Positions 45,768 to 54,443 of a stretch of DNA of 64,000 nucleotides are shown here, one piece after another. The notes beneath the pieces were generated by a model. That model was not told where the DNA came from, ran no database searches, and saw only the letters and a program-made list of their open reading frames with translations. The stretch is from positions 1,178,001-1,242,000 of the forward strand of contig NZ_NKFL01000004.1 of NCBI RefSeq assembly GCF_002223055.1, read 5' to 3'. The stretch is from Burkholderia sp. HI2500 (GTDB taxonomy: Bacteria; Pseudomonadota; Gammaproteobacteria; Burkholderiales; Burkholderiaceae). The translations under genes were made by a program, and so were the position numbers. Positions within the stretch are counted from its first letter, which is position 1, and the number at the start of each line of letters is the position of its first letter.

Positions 45768-46469
45768 ATGAGCCATATGACGGGGTTGGGAAGGGCGTGC
45801 GTATTGTTCGCCCTGGCGGGAGGCATGCAGGGCGCATATGCGCAAAGTCTGGCGGACAGCGGGTCGCCCGTCGTACAGCAGGCATCGGCGCCGGTGGCGG
45901 CGATTCCGGTGATCGATTCGCAGCCGTCGCTGCAGCCGCAGGCTGGCGAGTCGACGGGGCCGAGCACGGTCGACGACTTGCAGCGCCAGATTCAGGGGCA
46001 CTCGCTGACGGAAATGCGCACGAGCTACAACGGCAGCTACGGCGCGAGCCTGCTGTTCAACGTGAAGGACGGTGCGTACTTCGTCGCGCTGTTCCAGCAG
46101 AAGGCGTTCTGGCGCGTCATCAAGACTTACGACGAAACGCGTGCGGAAGCGATCTATCGCGATTTCTCGCGCCAGGCGGAGCGGCTGGCCGTGAACGAAC
46201 TGCGGGCGGCGAAGCTGGAATCGCAGAAGGCGCAAATGGACAAGCAGATCGAGGTCACGCAGGATCGCGCACGGCGTCTGCAGGCGGATATTTCGATCGC
46301 CCGCCAGCAGCAGGCGGCGGTCGCGGATCGCCAGAAGAGCGTACGCAACGAGACGGCCGCCTTGCAGGCGCAGCAGGCCGAGCTTCAGTCGCAACTGCGT
46401 GCGTTGCAGCAGCAGGTGCGTTCGTTGCAGCGTGAGGCCGATGCAGGCCTGCCGACGACGGCACGCTGA
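45768..46469 (+). CDS. DUF2968 exported coiled-coil protein
   Basis: 233 aa. Signal peptide (MTGLGRACVLFALAGGMQGAYAQ), a short DUF2968 N-terminal domain (LQRQIQGHSLTEMRTSYNGSYGASLLFNVKDGAYFVALFQQKAFWRVIKTYDETRAEAIYRDFS) and a long heptad-rich coiled coil (residues about 145-225, rich in Gln/Ala/Lys/Arg). Periplasmic, function unknown; the coiled coil suggests a scaffolding role. The gene starts 54 bases past the sigma-54 regulator, so it could be co-transcribed. A strong bidirectional terminator follows. Confidence 0.75.
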   Translation: MSHMTGLGRACVLFALAGGMQGAYAQSLADSGSPVVQQASAPVAAIPVIDSQPSLQPQAGESTGPSTVDDLQRQIQGHSLTEMRTSYNGSYGASLLFNVKDGAYFVALFQQKAFWRVIKTYDETRAEAIYRDFSRQAERLAVNELRAAKLESQKAQMDKQIEVTQDRARRLQADISIARQQQAAVADRQKSVRNETAALQAQQAELQSQLRALQQQVRSLQREADAGLPTTAR

Positions 46470-46513
46470 ACCCGGCGGCGGTGCGGCGACATGCCGCGCC
46501 TGCCGCACCAGTA

Positions 46514-46543
46514 AAAAGGGCAAGCCGGTTGGCTTGCCCTTTT
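46514..46543. terminator. Bidirectional terminator between the DUF2968 gene and hfq2
   Basis: Perfect 13-base stem AAAAGGGCAAGCC / GGCTTGCCCTTTT with loop GGTT. It serves both converging genes. Confidence 0.9.
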
Positions 46544-46546
46544 GCT

Positions 46547-47125
46547 TTACTGGCCGTCCGGCACGATTCGCCGGCGGCGCGTCACGATGACCGGCCCGCT
46601 GCCGCCGCGGGAATCCGACGACGAGGCGTTGCCGGATGCGTCGCCGGTGTCGCGCGGTGCGCCGTAGCTTTCGCGCGGTTCACGGGGTTCGCGCGGGGCA
46701 CCGTAGCCTTCGCGCGGCTCACGCGAGCCGTAACCCTCGCGCGGTTCGCGCGAGCCATAGCCTTCACGGGGTTCGCGGGAGCCGTAGCCGCCGTCGCCGC
46801 GCGATTCACGCGGGCCGCCGTGCGAGCCGTACGGGCTGTGACCGCCGCCTTCACGGCCGCCGGGGCGACCGCCGGTGCGCGGCCCGCGGGGGCCGCTGCC
46901 GCCCGGGCGCGAGCCGCCCGTGTCGAGCTGGATCGTGGAAATCGCGCGCTTGTAGATGCCTTGCAGACCCACGGGGGTGCGCAGCATCACCAGGTACTGG
47001 TCGAACGACTCGATACACCCCGTCAGACGAATGCCGTTGACGAGATAGATTTCAACGCGCTTACGTTCCTTGCGCGCCGAATTGATGAAGTCGTTTTGCG
47101 GATGGGATTCTGCGGGATTGGCCAT
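46547..47125 (-). CDS. hfq2: Second RNA chaperone Hfq2, with repetitive Gly/Arg tail
   Basis: 192 aa. The Sm core occupies residues about 8-70 ([56 protein letters not shown]). The canonical YKHAIS motif reads YKRAIS, replacing the His that lines the proximal pore. The C-terminal 120 residues are Gly/Arg/Pro-rich, with 9-residue repeats GYGSREPRE (three exact, a fourth extended). A second, longer Hfq is known from B. cenocepacia, where it contributes to stress resistance and virulence. The start at 47125 (MANPAES) is preferred over an upstream ATG at 47188. Confidence 0.88.
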   Translation of the reverse strand: MANPAESHPQNDFINSARKERKRVEIYLVNGIRLTGCIESFDQYLVMLRTPVGLQGIYKRAISTIQLDTGGSRPGGSGPRGPRTGGRPGGREGGGHSPYGSHGGPRESRGDGGYGSREPREGYGSREPREGYGSREPREGYGAPREPREPRESYGAPRDTGDASGNASSSDSRGGSGPVIVTRRRRIVPDGQ

Positions 47126-47203
47126 TGAGGTGCGGCAGGAGCCTGCGTCAGAGAATATGTTGTGCGTGTGTGTGGCGTGTTCGTCCACAAGGTGTTTGGC
47201 GGG

Positions 47204-47209
47204 ATTCTA
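47204..47209 (-). promoter_or_regulatory. Possible -10 box of hfq2
   Basis: The complementary strand reads GGG-TAGAAT, 79 bases before the ATG; TTCGCG lies at an 18-base spacing upstream. Moderate quality only. Confidence 0.35.
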
Positions 47210-47313
47210 CCCTGTTCAATCGGGGAGCGCGAAGTCGTGATTGTGTCGAACCGTAACCCACTATAGACGTTCCAGCGCATTTTCGCGATTCGGCCAAACG
47301 GCTAATGCCATTT

Positions 47314-47330
47314 CGTTACGTTGCGTTACG
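47314..47330. promoter_or_regulatory. Direct repeat CGTTACG-TTG-CGTTACG
   Basis: Two heptamers ten bases apart in the divergent hfq2 / PXPV interval. The same heptamer, in palindromic form, lies in the Tad/lipoprotein control region (32108-32128). Confidence 0.4.
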
Positions 47331-47360
47331 ACTCTCGCAAGGCCGTATCACCTGGGTTCG

Positions 47361-47386
47361 CGCGCGACGTTTACTTTAGTCGCGCG
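47361..47386 (+). repeat. Hairpin upstream of the PXPV gene
   Basis: CGCGCGAC and GTCGCGCG flank the A+T-rich decamer GTTTACTTTA. The arms are perfect and end 34 bases before the ATG, so it is either an operator or a 5' mRNA structure. Confidence 0.5.
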
Positions 47387-47420
47387 AGCCGGGCGGGCCG
47401 GCATATCAGGGATTCAGAAC

Positions 47421-47705
47421 ATGAACAAGAGACGATGGGCAGGGTGGGTCGGGAGCGTGGCGTTGCTGGCTTCGGGCAGTGCGATGGCGGGGCATGTCGA
47501 CCTGTCCGTCGGCATCGGCGTACCGGTCGCACCGGTCTATGTCGAGCCGGCCCCGGTCTATGTGGCGCCGCAACCTGCCGTGGTCGCCTATCCAGGCTAC
47601 GGATACGGCTACTACGGCGATGACGACGACGACCGCTATCGCAAGTGGCGCAAGCACTATTACAAGCATTGGCGCCGGCACCACGGCGACGACGATGACG
47701 ATTGA
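47421..47705 (+). CDS. Small exported PXPV-repeat protein with Asp-rich ends
   Basis: 94 aa. Signal peptide (RRWAGWVGSVALLASGSAMA), then VPVAPVYVEPAPVYVAPQPAVV, the PXPV repeat, and a Gly/Tyr-rich joint (YPGYGYGYYG). The C-terminal module DDDDDRYRKWRKHYYKHWRRHHGDDDDD has a His/Trp/Lys-rich stretch between two penta-Asp runs. Charge pairing and His/Asp density suggest cation or metal binding, but no function is known. It is divergent from hfq2. Confidence 0.7.
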   Translation: MNKRRWAGWVGSVALLASGSAMAGHVDLSVGIGVPVAPVYVEPAPVYVAPQPAVVAYPGYGYGYYGDDDDDRYRKWRKHYYKHWRRHHGDDDDD

Positions 47706-47732
47706 GCCCGAGGCCAGCCCCGCCGGCGCGCA

Positions 47733-48650
47733 TCAGAACGCGTAGTCGGGGTTTTTCGGGTCGAATGCGGTGTCGTCGAGCGGCGCCGGGGCAATTTTCT
47801 CGATGACGATCCGCTCGAAGATCTTGCCGTCGTTGTCATACGACTCGACGGTCCGGAAATAGGGCGCGTGCAGGTCGAGCCCCAAAACTTCCTTCTTCGC
47901 ATAGAACTGCGGCCGGCCGGTCGGTGTTTCGTAGGTGAGCGTAACGACGCGCACGCCGTTGATCGTTCTGGCTTCCACATTGGTCGGCCGCTGCACGCCG
48001 GCTTCCAGATATTTCTTCCCTTCGGTCAGGTACAGGTTCGTGATGAATTCGGTGCCGAGATCCTTCACCTGGTGATTCGACTGGGCGCGCGCGAGTGCGC
48101 CGTCGATGGCCGTCCACAGCGGAATCTTGCCGAGCAGGCCGCCGAGGTGGCCGTACATCTCGTTCTTGCGCTGCGTCGTGTCGTAGATGGTCTCCTGTCC
48201 GGCGTGCGCGCCGCCCGGCAGCCATTTCGCATAGACGCGCAGCGGCTCGCGGGTGGTCTTCACGAGCATGCGGTCGGGCGTATCGGACCATTTTCCGCTG
48301 ATGCGTTCCTGGCGCACCATCGTGAACTGGTAGGACGGATAGCCGTTGGGACCGTTACGGATATAGAGCGGCACGGCGAGCGGATCGAGCGCCTTGAAGA
48401 GCGTGGTGAGCGTCGCGTCATCGAGTTGCGCGAGCGTGCCGCGCTGCGCGGCCGTGCGCAGCCAGCGTGCCTGCTGCGCGACCGGCTCGCGGGTGATTTT
48501 CGCGAGATCGGCCGGCAGGGCGACCTCCTGCGTCGCGCCCGCGGCGCTGGCCGCTTCCTGCGCATGCAGGCCAGTCTGGGCGAGCGACAGCATGCACGCG
48601 ACTGCCACGGCGGCGGCATGCCGCGCGTGGCGCTTCTTTCCTTCGTTCAT
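47733..48650 (-). CDS. DUF1571-like exported protein
   Basis: 305 aa with a signal peptide (HAAAVAVACMLSLAQTGLHAQ). The body resembles DUF1571 proteins: MLVKTTREPLRVYAKWLPGGAHAGQETIYDTTQRKNEMYGHLGGLLGKIPLWTAIDGALARAQSNHQVKDLGTEFITNLYL and a LolA-like sheet pattern later on (INGVRVVTLTYETPTGRPQFYAKKEVLGLDLHAPYFRTVESYDNDGKIFERIVIEKI). It lies 29 bases downstream of fadD on the same strand, so it is probably co-transcribed. Family assignment is from memory and moderate. Confidence 0.6.
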   Translation of the reverse strand: MNEGKKRHARHAAAVAVACMLSLAQTGLHAQEAASAAGATQEVALPADLAKITREPVAQQARWLRTAAQRGTLAQLDDATLTTLFKALDPLAVPLYIRNGPNGYPSYQFTMVRQERISGKWSDTPDRMLVKTTREPLRVYAKWLPGGAHAGQETIYDTTQRKNEMYGHLGGLLGKIPLWTAIDGALARAQSNHQVKDLGTEFITNLYLTEGKKYLEAGVQRPTNVEARTINGVRVVTLTYETPTGRPQFYAKKEVLGLDLHAPYFRTVESYDNDGKIFERIVIEKIAPAPLDDTAFDPKNPDYAF

Positions 48651-48679
48651 CGACGGCGTCTCCCGGGGCGATGGATCGT

Positions 48680-50434
48680 TCAGCCTTGCTTCGTGGCCTT
48701 GATTTTGGCGAGTTCCTCGTCGCGCAATGCACGGCGCAGGATCTTGCCGACGTTCGTCTGCGGCAGCGCGTCGCGGAACTCGACGAATTTCGGCATCTTG
48801 TAGCCGGTCAGGTTCTTGCGGCAGTGCGCGAGCACGTCGTCGACCGTCAGCGACGGGTCGCGGCGCACGACGAACACCTTGATCCGTTCACCCTGCACCT
48901 CGTCGGGAATGCCGATCGCCGCGGCTTCGCTGATGCCCGGATGCATCACCAGCACTTCCTCGATCTCGTTCGGATACACGTTGAAGCCCGACACGAGGAT
49001 CATGTCCTTCTTGCGGTCGATCAGGCGGATGAAGCCGCGTTCGTCCATCACGCCGATGTCGCCGGTGCCGAGCCAGCCGTCGGCGTCGATTACCTTGGCC
49101 GTCTCGTCGGGGCGCAGCCAGTAGCCGCGCATCACCTGCGGACCATGCACGCACAGCTCGCCGGGTTCGCCGACGGGCGCCCAGGTGCCGTCCTCGCGAC
49201 GAAAGCGCACGACGGTGGACGGCGCGGGCAGGCCGATCGAACCGCTGAACGCGGCCATGTCGTTCAGGTCGACGGGGTTCATCGTGACGATCGGCGAGCA
49301 CTCGGTCAGGCCGTAGCCCTCGACGACCGGCCGGCCCGTCACCTGCTGGAAGCGCTCCGCGACCGCGCGCTGCATCGCCATCCCGCCGGCCATCGCGAGC
49401 TTCAGCTTCGAGAAATCGCGCTTGCGGAATTCCTCGTTGTCGAGGAACGCGTTGTACAGCGTGTTGATGCCGGTGATCCCGGTGAACGTCTCGTTGCGGA
49501 TGATCTTCATCACCATCGTCATGTCGCGCGGGTTCGCGATCAGGATGTTGCGCCCGCCGAGCCCCATGAAGATGAAGGCGTTCACCGTCAACGAATAGAT
49601 GTGATACAGCGGCAGCGGCGTGAGCACGGTTTCGACGTCGCCCGAGACCTGGTCGGCGATCCAGGCCTTCGCCTGCAGCAGGTTCGCGATCAGGTTGCCG
49701 TGCGTGAGCATCGCGCCTTTCGCGACGCCGGTCGTGCCGCCCGTGTATTGCAGGAACGCGAGGTCGTCGCGCGTGATCGGCACCGGCTGCGGCTTGCCGC
49801 GGGCTCCGAGCGCAAGCGCCGAGCGCAACCGGATGGCCTGCGGCAGGTGGTAGGTCGGCACGAGCTTCTTCACGTGCTTCAGCACGAAATTGATCAGGCG
49901 TCCTTTCGCGTTCAAGCCGTCGGCGAGCAGGTCGCCGAGCGCGGTGACGACGATGTTCTTCACCTGCGTTTCCGGCAGCGCGTCTTGCAGCGTGCGCGCG
50001 AAGTTCTCGAATACGACGATCGTCTGCGCGCCGCTGTCCTTCAGCTGGTGCGCGAGTTCGCGCACGGTATAGAGCGGATTGACGTTGACGACGATCGCGC
50101 CGGCCTTCAGCGTGCCGAACAGTGCGACCGGGTACTGGAACGTGTTCGGCAGCATGATCGCGACGCGGTCGCCGGGCTTGATGCCGATGCCTTGCAGGTA
50201 AGACGCGAACGCGTCGACCTTCTGCGCGAGCGTGCGATAGGTCATCGATGCGCCTGCGCTCACGTAGGCGACGCGCTCGGCGAAGCGGCTCGTGCATTCG
50301 TCGAAGAACTGCACGAGCGATGCGTACTGCGTGACGTCGATCTCGTGCGGGACGCCGGGCGGGTATGACGCGTACCAGATGCCGTCGGTGTTCGGCGGAA
50401 CCTGGGCCGCTGCGGTTGCTGCGGAAGATGACAT
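48680..50434 (-). CDS. fadD: Long-chain fatty acid-CoA ligase
   Basis: Activates fatty acids to acyl-CoA for beta-oxidation, at the inner membrane. It is 584 aa. AMP-binding motifs: LAFLQYTGGTTGVAKGAMLTHGN (P-loop), VEGYGLTECSPIVTMNP, GWLGTGDIGVMDERGFIRLIDRKKDMILVSGFNVYPNEIEEVL (with the FACS signature) and the C-terminal Lys in NVGKILRRALRDEEL. The start at 50434 (MSSSAATAAAQVPPNTDGIWYASYPPGVPHEID) is the first with family-like sequence; 39 upstream residues are rejected. The TetR regulator gene ends 156 bases upstream and is likely its repressor. Confidence 0.9.
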   Translation of the reverse strand: MSSSAATAAAQVPPNTDGIWYASYPPGVPHEIDVTQYASLVQFFDECTSRFAERVAYVSAGASMTYRTLAQKVDAFASYLQGIGIKPGDRVAIMLPNTFQYPVALFGTLKAGAIVVNVNPLYTVRELAHQLKDSGAQTIVVFENFARTLQDALPETQVKNIVVTALGDLLADGLNAKGRLINFVLKHVKKLVPTYHLPQAIRLRSALALGARGKPQPVPITRDDLAFLQYTGGTTGVAKGAMLTHGNLIANLLQAKAWIADQVSGDVETVLTPLPLYHIYSLTVNAFIFMGLGGRNILIANPRDMTMVMKIIRNETFTGITGINTLYNAFLDNEEFRKRDFSKLKLAMAGGMAMQRAVAERFQQVTGRPVVEGYGLTECSPIVTMNPVDLNDMAAFSGSIGLPAPSTVVRFRREDGTWAPVGEPGELCVHGPQVMRGYWLRPDETAKVIDADGWLGTGDIGVMDERGFIRLIDRKKDMILVSGFNVYPNEIEEVLVMHPGISEAAAIGIPDEVQGERIKVFVVRRDPSLTVDDVLAHCRKNLTGYKMPKFVEFRDALPQTNVGKILRRALRDEELAKIKATKQG

Positions 50435-50590
50435 GACGAGTCTCCGGTCTTTGCTCTCGGCGAAGGCGGGCGCTTCGGCGCCGGCCCGTGCCCCGTGCCG
50501 CACGGTCGATCGACGGGGCGCCTCGACGCCCCGCGCGACCGCGCGTTTCAATCAAATCGTGAACAGGAAGCGGCGCGTGGCCTCGCGCGC

Positions 50591-51412
50591 TCAGTTCGTG
50601 GAATGCAGCGTCGCCGTATCGACGGCGGGCGCAGCCGACTGCGGCAGCCCGAACGCTTCGCTGGCCCCCGCATCGTCGAGCACGGCCGCGAAGATCGACA
50701 GTTGCGCGCTGTCGGGCATCGGCGCTTTCAGCGCGGCGACGATCAGCGACGACAGTCGCGCGATCATCTGCACGTCGTTCATCGTGCGGCCTTGCGAGAA
50801 CTCGTCGATCAGGCTTTCCGTTTCGGCGCCCGCGAGCGCGCCGGACAGCGCGCCGATCGCGAAGTGCAGCCGCCAGCCGAGCTCCGTGCGCGGCAGGTGC
50901 GGCAACGCGCGCTGGAACGCGTCGAAGAAGCGGCCCGCGACGCTCGCGTAGTGCGCGGTCAGGAAGTTGCGCACGAACGGCGACGGATCGGTGTACGCAC
51001 GGCCGATCAGGCGCAGGAAGCCGGGCCCGCCGCGTTCGGGATTGCGCGAGGCCTTCAGCGCGGGAATGAACATCGCGCCGAGCACGTGCTCGCAGGTGAT
51101 GTGCGTGCCGAGTTGCGCATCGAAGCGGTCGAGGATGCCCAGGCGCTCCTGGTTGAGCTGGTCGAGCCGACGCGACAGCATCGCGTGGATCAGCGCTTCC
51201 TTGCTGCCGAAGTGGTAGTTGACCGCGGCGAGGTTGACCGCCGCGCGCGAGGTGATCTGGCGCATCGACATCGCCTCGAAGCCATGCTCGATGAACAGGT
51301 CCTCGGCCGCATCGAGGATGCGCGCCTTCGTCCCGCCGGTCTGCCGCGTGCCGGATGACCGTGCCCCGGACGGCCGTCCCGCGGATGGCCGCCCCTCCTG
51401 ACTTACTGCCAT
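50591..51412 (-). CDS. TetR-family regulator upstream of fadD
   Basis: 273 aa. An Arg/Ser/Gly-rich N-terminus of about 25 residues precedes the TetR HTH (TKARILDAAEDLFIEHGFEAMSMRQITSRAAVNLAAVNYHFGSKEALIHAMLSRRLDQLN). The ligand domain follows (RLIGRAYTDPSPFVRNFLTAHYASVAGRFFDAFQRALPHLPRTELGWRLHFAIGALSGAL), close in pattern to PsrA/CerR-like fatty-acid regulators. Adjacent to fadD and preceded by a symmetric site, it most likely senses acyl-CoA. No experimental evidence. Confidence 0.82.
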   Translation of the reverse strand: MAVSQEGRPSAGRPSGARSSGTRQTGGTKARILDAAEDLFIEHGFEAMSMRQITSRAAVNLAAVNYHFGSKEALIHAMLSRRLDQLNQERLGILDRFDAQLGTHITCEHVLGAMFIPALKASRNPERGGPGFLRLIGRAYTDPSPFVRNFLTAHYASVAGRFFDAFQRALPHLPRTELGWRLHFAIGALSGALAGAETESLIDEFSQGRTMNDVQMIARLSSLIVAALKAPMPDSAQLSIFAAVLDDAGASEAFGLPQSAAPAVDTATLHSTN

Positions 51413-51455
51413 GTCCCGCCTCCCATGCCGGTCGCCCGGCCGCGAACTGGTGATT

Positions 51456-51474
51456 TGTTTGTCTGATTCAAACA
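51456..51474. promoter_or_regulatory. Candidate TetR operator
   Basis: TGTTTG-TCTGATT-CAAACA, perfect 6-base arms, 44 bases upstream of the TetR start. It resembles the G/CAAAC...GTTTG/C pattern of PsrA-type sites. Confidence 0.45.
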
Positions 51475-51627
51475 GCCGTTTTTATTAAGATAAAAAATCG
51501 CGCACCGAGCGGGCAAGCGGGGAATCTGGACCAATTCCTCTAGTTCGATGTGCGAATGCGGAAAGTATTGCGCGTGCCCTCGGCGGGACGGGGCACGCGC
51601 GATGATGCGATGCGGCAATGTGCGGGT

Positions 51628-52848
51628 TCAGCCGACCGTGCTACGCGTATTGACCGATTGCGTCATGTCGATGCCGCGCCGCTCGCGGCTGAACAGGATC
51701 AGCACGGCGATCACGACGGCGACGGTGCCGGCCACGAGCGCGAGCGCGAAGCTGTAATTGTTGTTGTGCGAAACGGCGAGCGACGCCTGCATCGTCGCGT
51801 TGCCCGACGCGAGCAGGTTGCCGAGCTGGTAGACGACGCCGGGGAAGGTCGCGCGGATCTCGTCGGGCGAGATCTCGTTCAGGTGAACCGGGATCACGCC
51901 CCACGCACCCTGCACCGAGATCTGCATCAGGAACGCCCCCGCGGCGAGGGCAACCGGGCCGCTCGAGAACGCCCACAGCGGCAGCACGGGCAGGGCGATC
52001 AACGCGGCGATGAAGATGGCGCGACGCCGCCCGATCCGCTCCGAGATCGCGCCGAACGACAGGCCGCCGACGATGGCGCCGATGTTCAGCACGATCGTGA
52101 TCCACGACACGGTATGCGGATCGAAGTGATGCTGTTCGCGCAGGAACGTCGGATAGAGATCCTGCGTGCCGTGCGAGAAGAAATTGAACGCGGTCATCAG
52201 CACGATTGCGTAGATCGTGAGCTTCCAGTTCTGCTTCAGTGTGGAGCCCAGGCTTGGGCGCGGGCGCTTTTCCATCTGCTTCCATGCCGGCGATTCGGGT
52301 ACGTGTGCACGCACGTACAGCACGAGCAGCGCGGGCAGCACGCCGACCATGAACATGCCGCGCCAGCCGATGTACTGGTAGAACAGGCCGAACACGACGG
52401 ACGCGAGCAGGTAGCCGCTCGGATAGCCGGCCTGCAGCAGCCCCGACACGAAGCCACGCGCATGGGTCGGCACGGTTTCCATCGTCAGTGCCGAGCCGAC
52501 CCCCCATTCGCCGCCCATCGCGACGCCGAACAACGCGCGCAGCACGAGCAGCGCGGTCAGGCTCGGCGCGAAACCCGATGCGAGCTCGAGCAGCGAGTAG
52601 CACGCGATGTTGACCATCAGCGTCGGGCGGCGGCCGAAGCGATCGGCGAGCCGGCCGAAGATCAGTGCGCCGAGCGGGCGCATCGCGAGCGTCAGGGTGA
52701 GCGCGAACGCGACGGCGGGAATCGTCGACCCGAATTCGGCGGCGATGTCCTTCAGCACGAACACCATCAGGAAGAAATCGAACGCATCGAGTGTCCAGCC
52801 GAGGTAGGCGGCGATCGTGACGTTGCGTTGTTCGCGGGTCCAGCTCAT
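51628..52848 (-). CDS. MFS transporter, metabolite:H+ symporter type
   Basis: 406 aa, 12 predicted helices. Begins MSWTREQRNVTIAAYLGWTLDAFDFFLMVFVLKDIAAEFG, with the DAFDFF motif of the metabolite/carboxylate:H+ symporter group. Motif A is LIFGRLADRFGRRPTLMV and a related repeat is FGAISERIGRRRAIFI. The start at 52848 is preferred; the frame extends a further 71 codons without homology-like sequence. Relatives move sialic acid, shikimate-like or aromatic acids; the substrate here is unknown. No operon partner. Confidence 0.82.
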   Translation of the reverse strand: MSWTREQRNVTIAAYLGWTLDAFDFFLMVFVLKDIAAEFGSTIPAVAFALTLTLAMRPLGALIFGRLADRFGRRPTLMVNIACYSLLELASGFAPSLTALLVLRALFGVAMGGEWGVGSALTMETVPTHARGFVSGLLQAGYPSGYLLASVVFGLFYQYIGWRGMFMVGVLPALLVLYVRAHVPESPAWKQMEKRPRPSLGSTLKQNWKLTIYAIVLMTAFNFFSHGTQDLYPTFLREQHHFDPHTVSWITIVLNIGAIVGGLSFGAISERIGRRRAIFIAALIALPVLPLWAFSSGPVALAAGAFLMQISVQGAWGVIPVHLNEISPDEIRATFPGVVYQLGNLLASGNATMQASLAVSHNNNYSFALALVAGTVAVVIAVLILFSRERRGIDMTQSVNTRSTVG

Positions 52849-53129
52849 GTCCGAGGTCTCCTCGTTGGCTTGCGCGCTCACGTTGTGGATGCGGATGCCG
52901 GCCCGGCCTGCGCGCGGTGCGGGGGCATGGATCGAGTGTAGGCGGCGGCGCCGGACGATGTGGGGCGCGATAACGTCGAATCGGGAATAATCCCTAGGAA
53001 ATGAACTGTTTCGGAAATGGCAATGCCGTCGCACCAGACCGGCGACAGGCCTCTGTATCATTCCGGAAGGCTGTTTGTAGCTGTTTTGTAATGCGCCCGG
53101 TGCGCATCGTCACCGAATCAGGAGTCCAG

Positions 53130-53672
53130 ATGACCGAACGTTCCGCCGCCACGCTGCCCGTGCTCGAGACTGCGCGGCTGTGGCTGCGTCCGCGTGTGCT
53201 GGCCGATCTCGACGCATGCCTCGCGATGGATCGCGATCCCGAGGTCACGCGGCACATCGCGGGCCCGTGGCACGATCCCGTCGAGCATCGGCGTTTCGTC
53301 ACGCACCGGATCACGTGCGACTATCCGCCGGGCCTGGGCTACTGGTCGATCTTCGAGAAGGCCGCCCCCGATGCGTTCGTCGGCTGGATCCTGCTGATTC
53401 CCGACTATGCGGACGGCGCGCGCGACGTCGAGATCGGCTGGCGGCTGGTGCGTGCGACATGGGGGCGCGGCATCGCGAGCGAAGCCGCGGCGGCCGTCGT
53501 GCGTCACGCGTTCGACACCGTGCGGCTGCCGCGCGTGATCGCCGATATCGCCGAGGCGAACAGCGGTTCGCTGAATGTCGCGCGCAAGCTCGGGATGCGC
53601 CGTGTGAGCGTCGTGCACGATGGCATTCCTTACATTCGGCATCGTCTCGAACGCAACGATCTGCGCGCGTAG
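53130..53672 (+). CDS. GNAT-family N-acetyltransferase (RimJ/RimL-like)
   Basis: 180 aa. ATG at 53130 with AGGAG six bases upstream. Acetyltransf_3 pattern: LETARLWLRPRVLADLDACLAMDRDPEVTRHIAG, EIGWRLVRATWGRGIASEAAAAVVRHAF (motif A, acetyl-CoA pyrophosphate loop) and VIADIAEANSGSLNVARKLGMRRV. Target unknown; such enzymes acetylate protein N-termini or small amines. It is a single gene. Confidence 0.82.
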   Translation: MTERSAATLPVLETARLWLRPRVLADLDACLAMDRDPEVTRHIAGPWHDPVEHRRFVTHRITCDYPPGLGYWSIFEKAAPDAFVGWILLIPDYADGARDVEIGWRLVRATWGRGIASEAAAAVVRHAFDTVRLPRVIADIAEANSGSLNVARKLGMRRVSVVHDGIPYIRHRLERNDLRA

Positions 53673-53809
53673 CGCGGCGTCGTGCGTGGGCGAGGGCGTC
53701 GGGCGGTTGTCAGAGATCGTCAACCGCAGGCGTATCGAGGTCATGACGTATTAACGGCTCGCGTGTTCAGGAGTATCGTTGCCGGAATTTCGCAACATGG
53801 GGTACGACC

Positions 53810-54436
53810 ATGGCTCTCGGCAACGATGTTCACCTGATTCCCGTCAAGCTTGAAGAACTGCGTCCCACGCAGATGACGGTCGGCTATCGCGAAGTCAAGG
53901 CGAAGCGCAAGCACTGGAAGGCGCTCAACAAGCGGGCACGCAAGGCCGCGATCGAATCGCACTGGTTTCCGGCCGTGCTCGGCCCGGGCGGGCTGCACTA
54001 CATCACCGATCACCACCACCTCGGCCTCGCGCTGATCGAGGAAGGCGAGGCTCGCGTGAACGCGATGCTGCTGAAGGACCTGTCGTGGCTCGACGACACG
54101 ATCTTCTGGCGGATGATGGAACACAACCAGTGGGTGCATCCGTTCGGCGCGGACGGCACGCGTCGCGACTACGCGAATCTGCCGAAGGCGCTGACCGGGC
54201 TCGTGGACGATCCGTACCGCAGCCTTGCCGGCGAGCTGCGCACGGCAGGCGGCTATGCGAAGGATGCGACGCCATTCAGCGAATTCCTGTGGGCCGACTA
54301 CCTGCGCCAGCACGTGTCGCTCGACCAGATCCGCAAGAATTTCGCGAAGGCGCTCGACATCGCACTGCATCGCGCGCACGACCAGGATGCACGCTATCTG
54401 CCCGGCTGGTCGGGCGTCATCGCCGTCAAGCCCTGA
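53810..54436 (+). CDS. ParB-like nuclease-fold protein
   Basis: 208 aa of the putative ParB-like nuclease type (ParBc_2): DVHLIPVKLEELRPTQMTVGYREVKAKRKHWKAL, GPGGLHYITDHHHLGLALIEEG (the DHHH signature, likely catalytic or metal-binding) and the C-terminal AGGYAKDATPFSEFLWADYLRQHVSLDQIRKNFAKALDIAL. It is not a chromosome-partitioning protein and has no HTH. The SulP transporter starts eight bases after its stop, so the two are probably co-transcribed. Function unknown. Confidence 0.78.
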   Translation: MALGNDVHLIPVKLEELRPTQMTVGYREVKAKRKHWKALNKRARKAAIESHWFPAVLGPGGLHYITDHHHLGLALIEEGEARVNAMLLKDLSWLDDTIFWRMMEHNQWVHPFGADGTRRDYANLPKALTGLVDDPYRSLAGELRTAGGYAKDATPFSEFLWADYLRQHVSLDQIRKNFAKALDIALHRAHDQDARYLPGWSGVIAVKP

Positions 54437-54443
54437 TCGCCTC

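Noticed and set aside
53810-54436. A chromosome-partitioning ParB assignment.
   Set aside because: There is no ParA partner, parS site or HTH; the sequence fits the separate ParB-like nuclease family.
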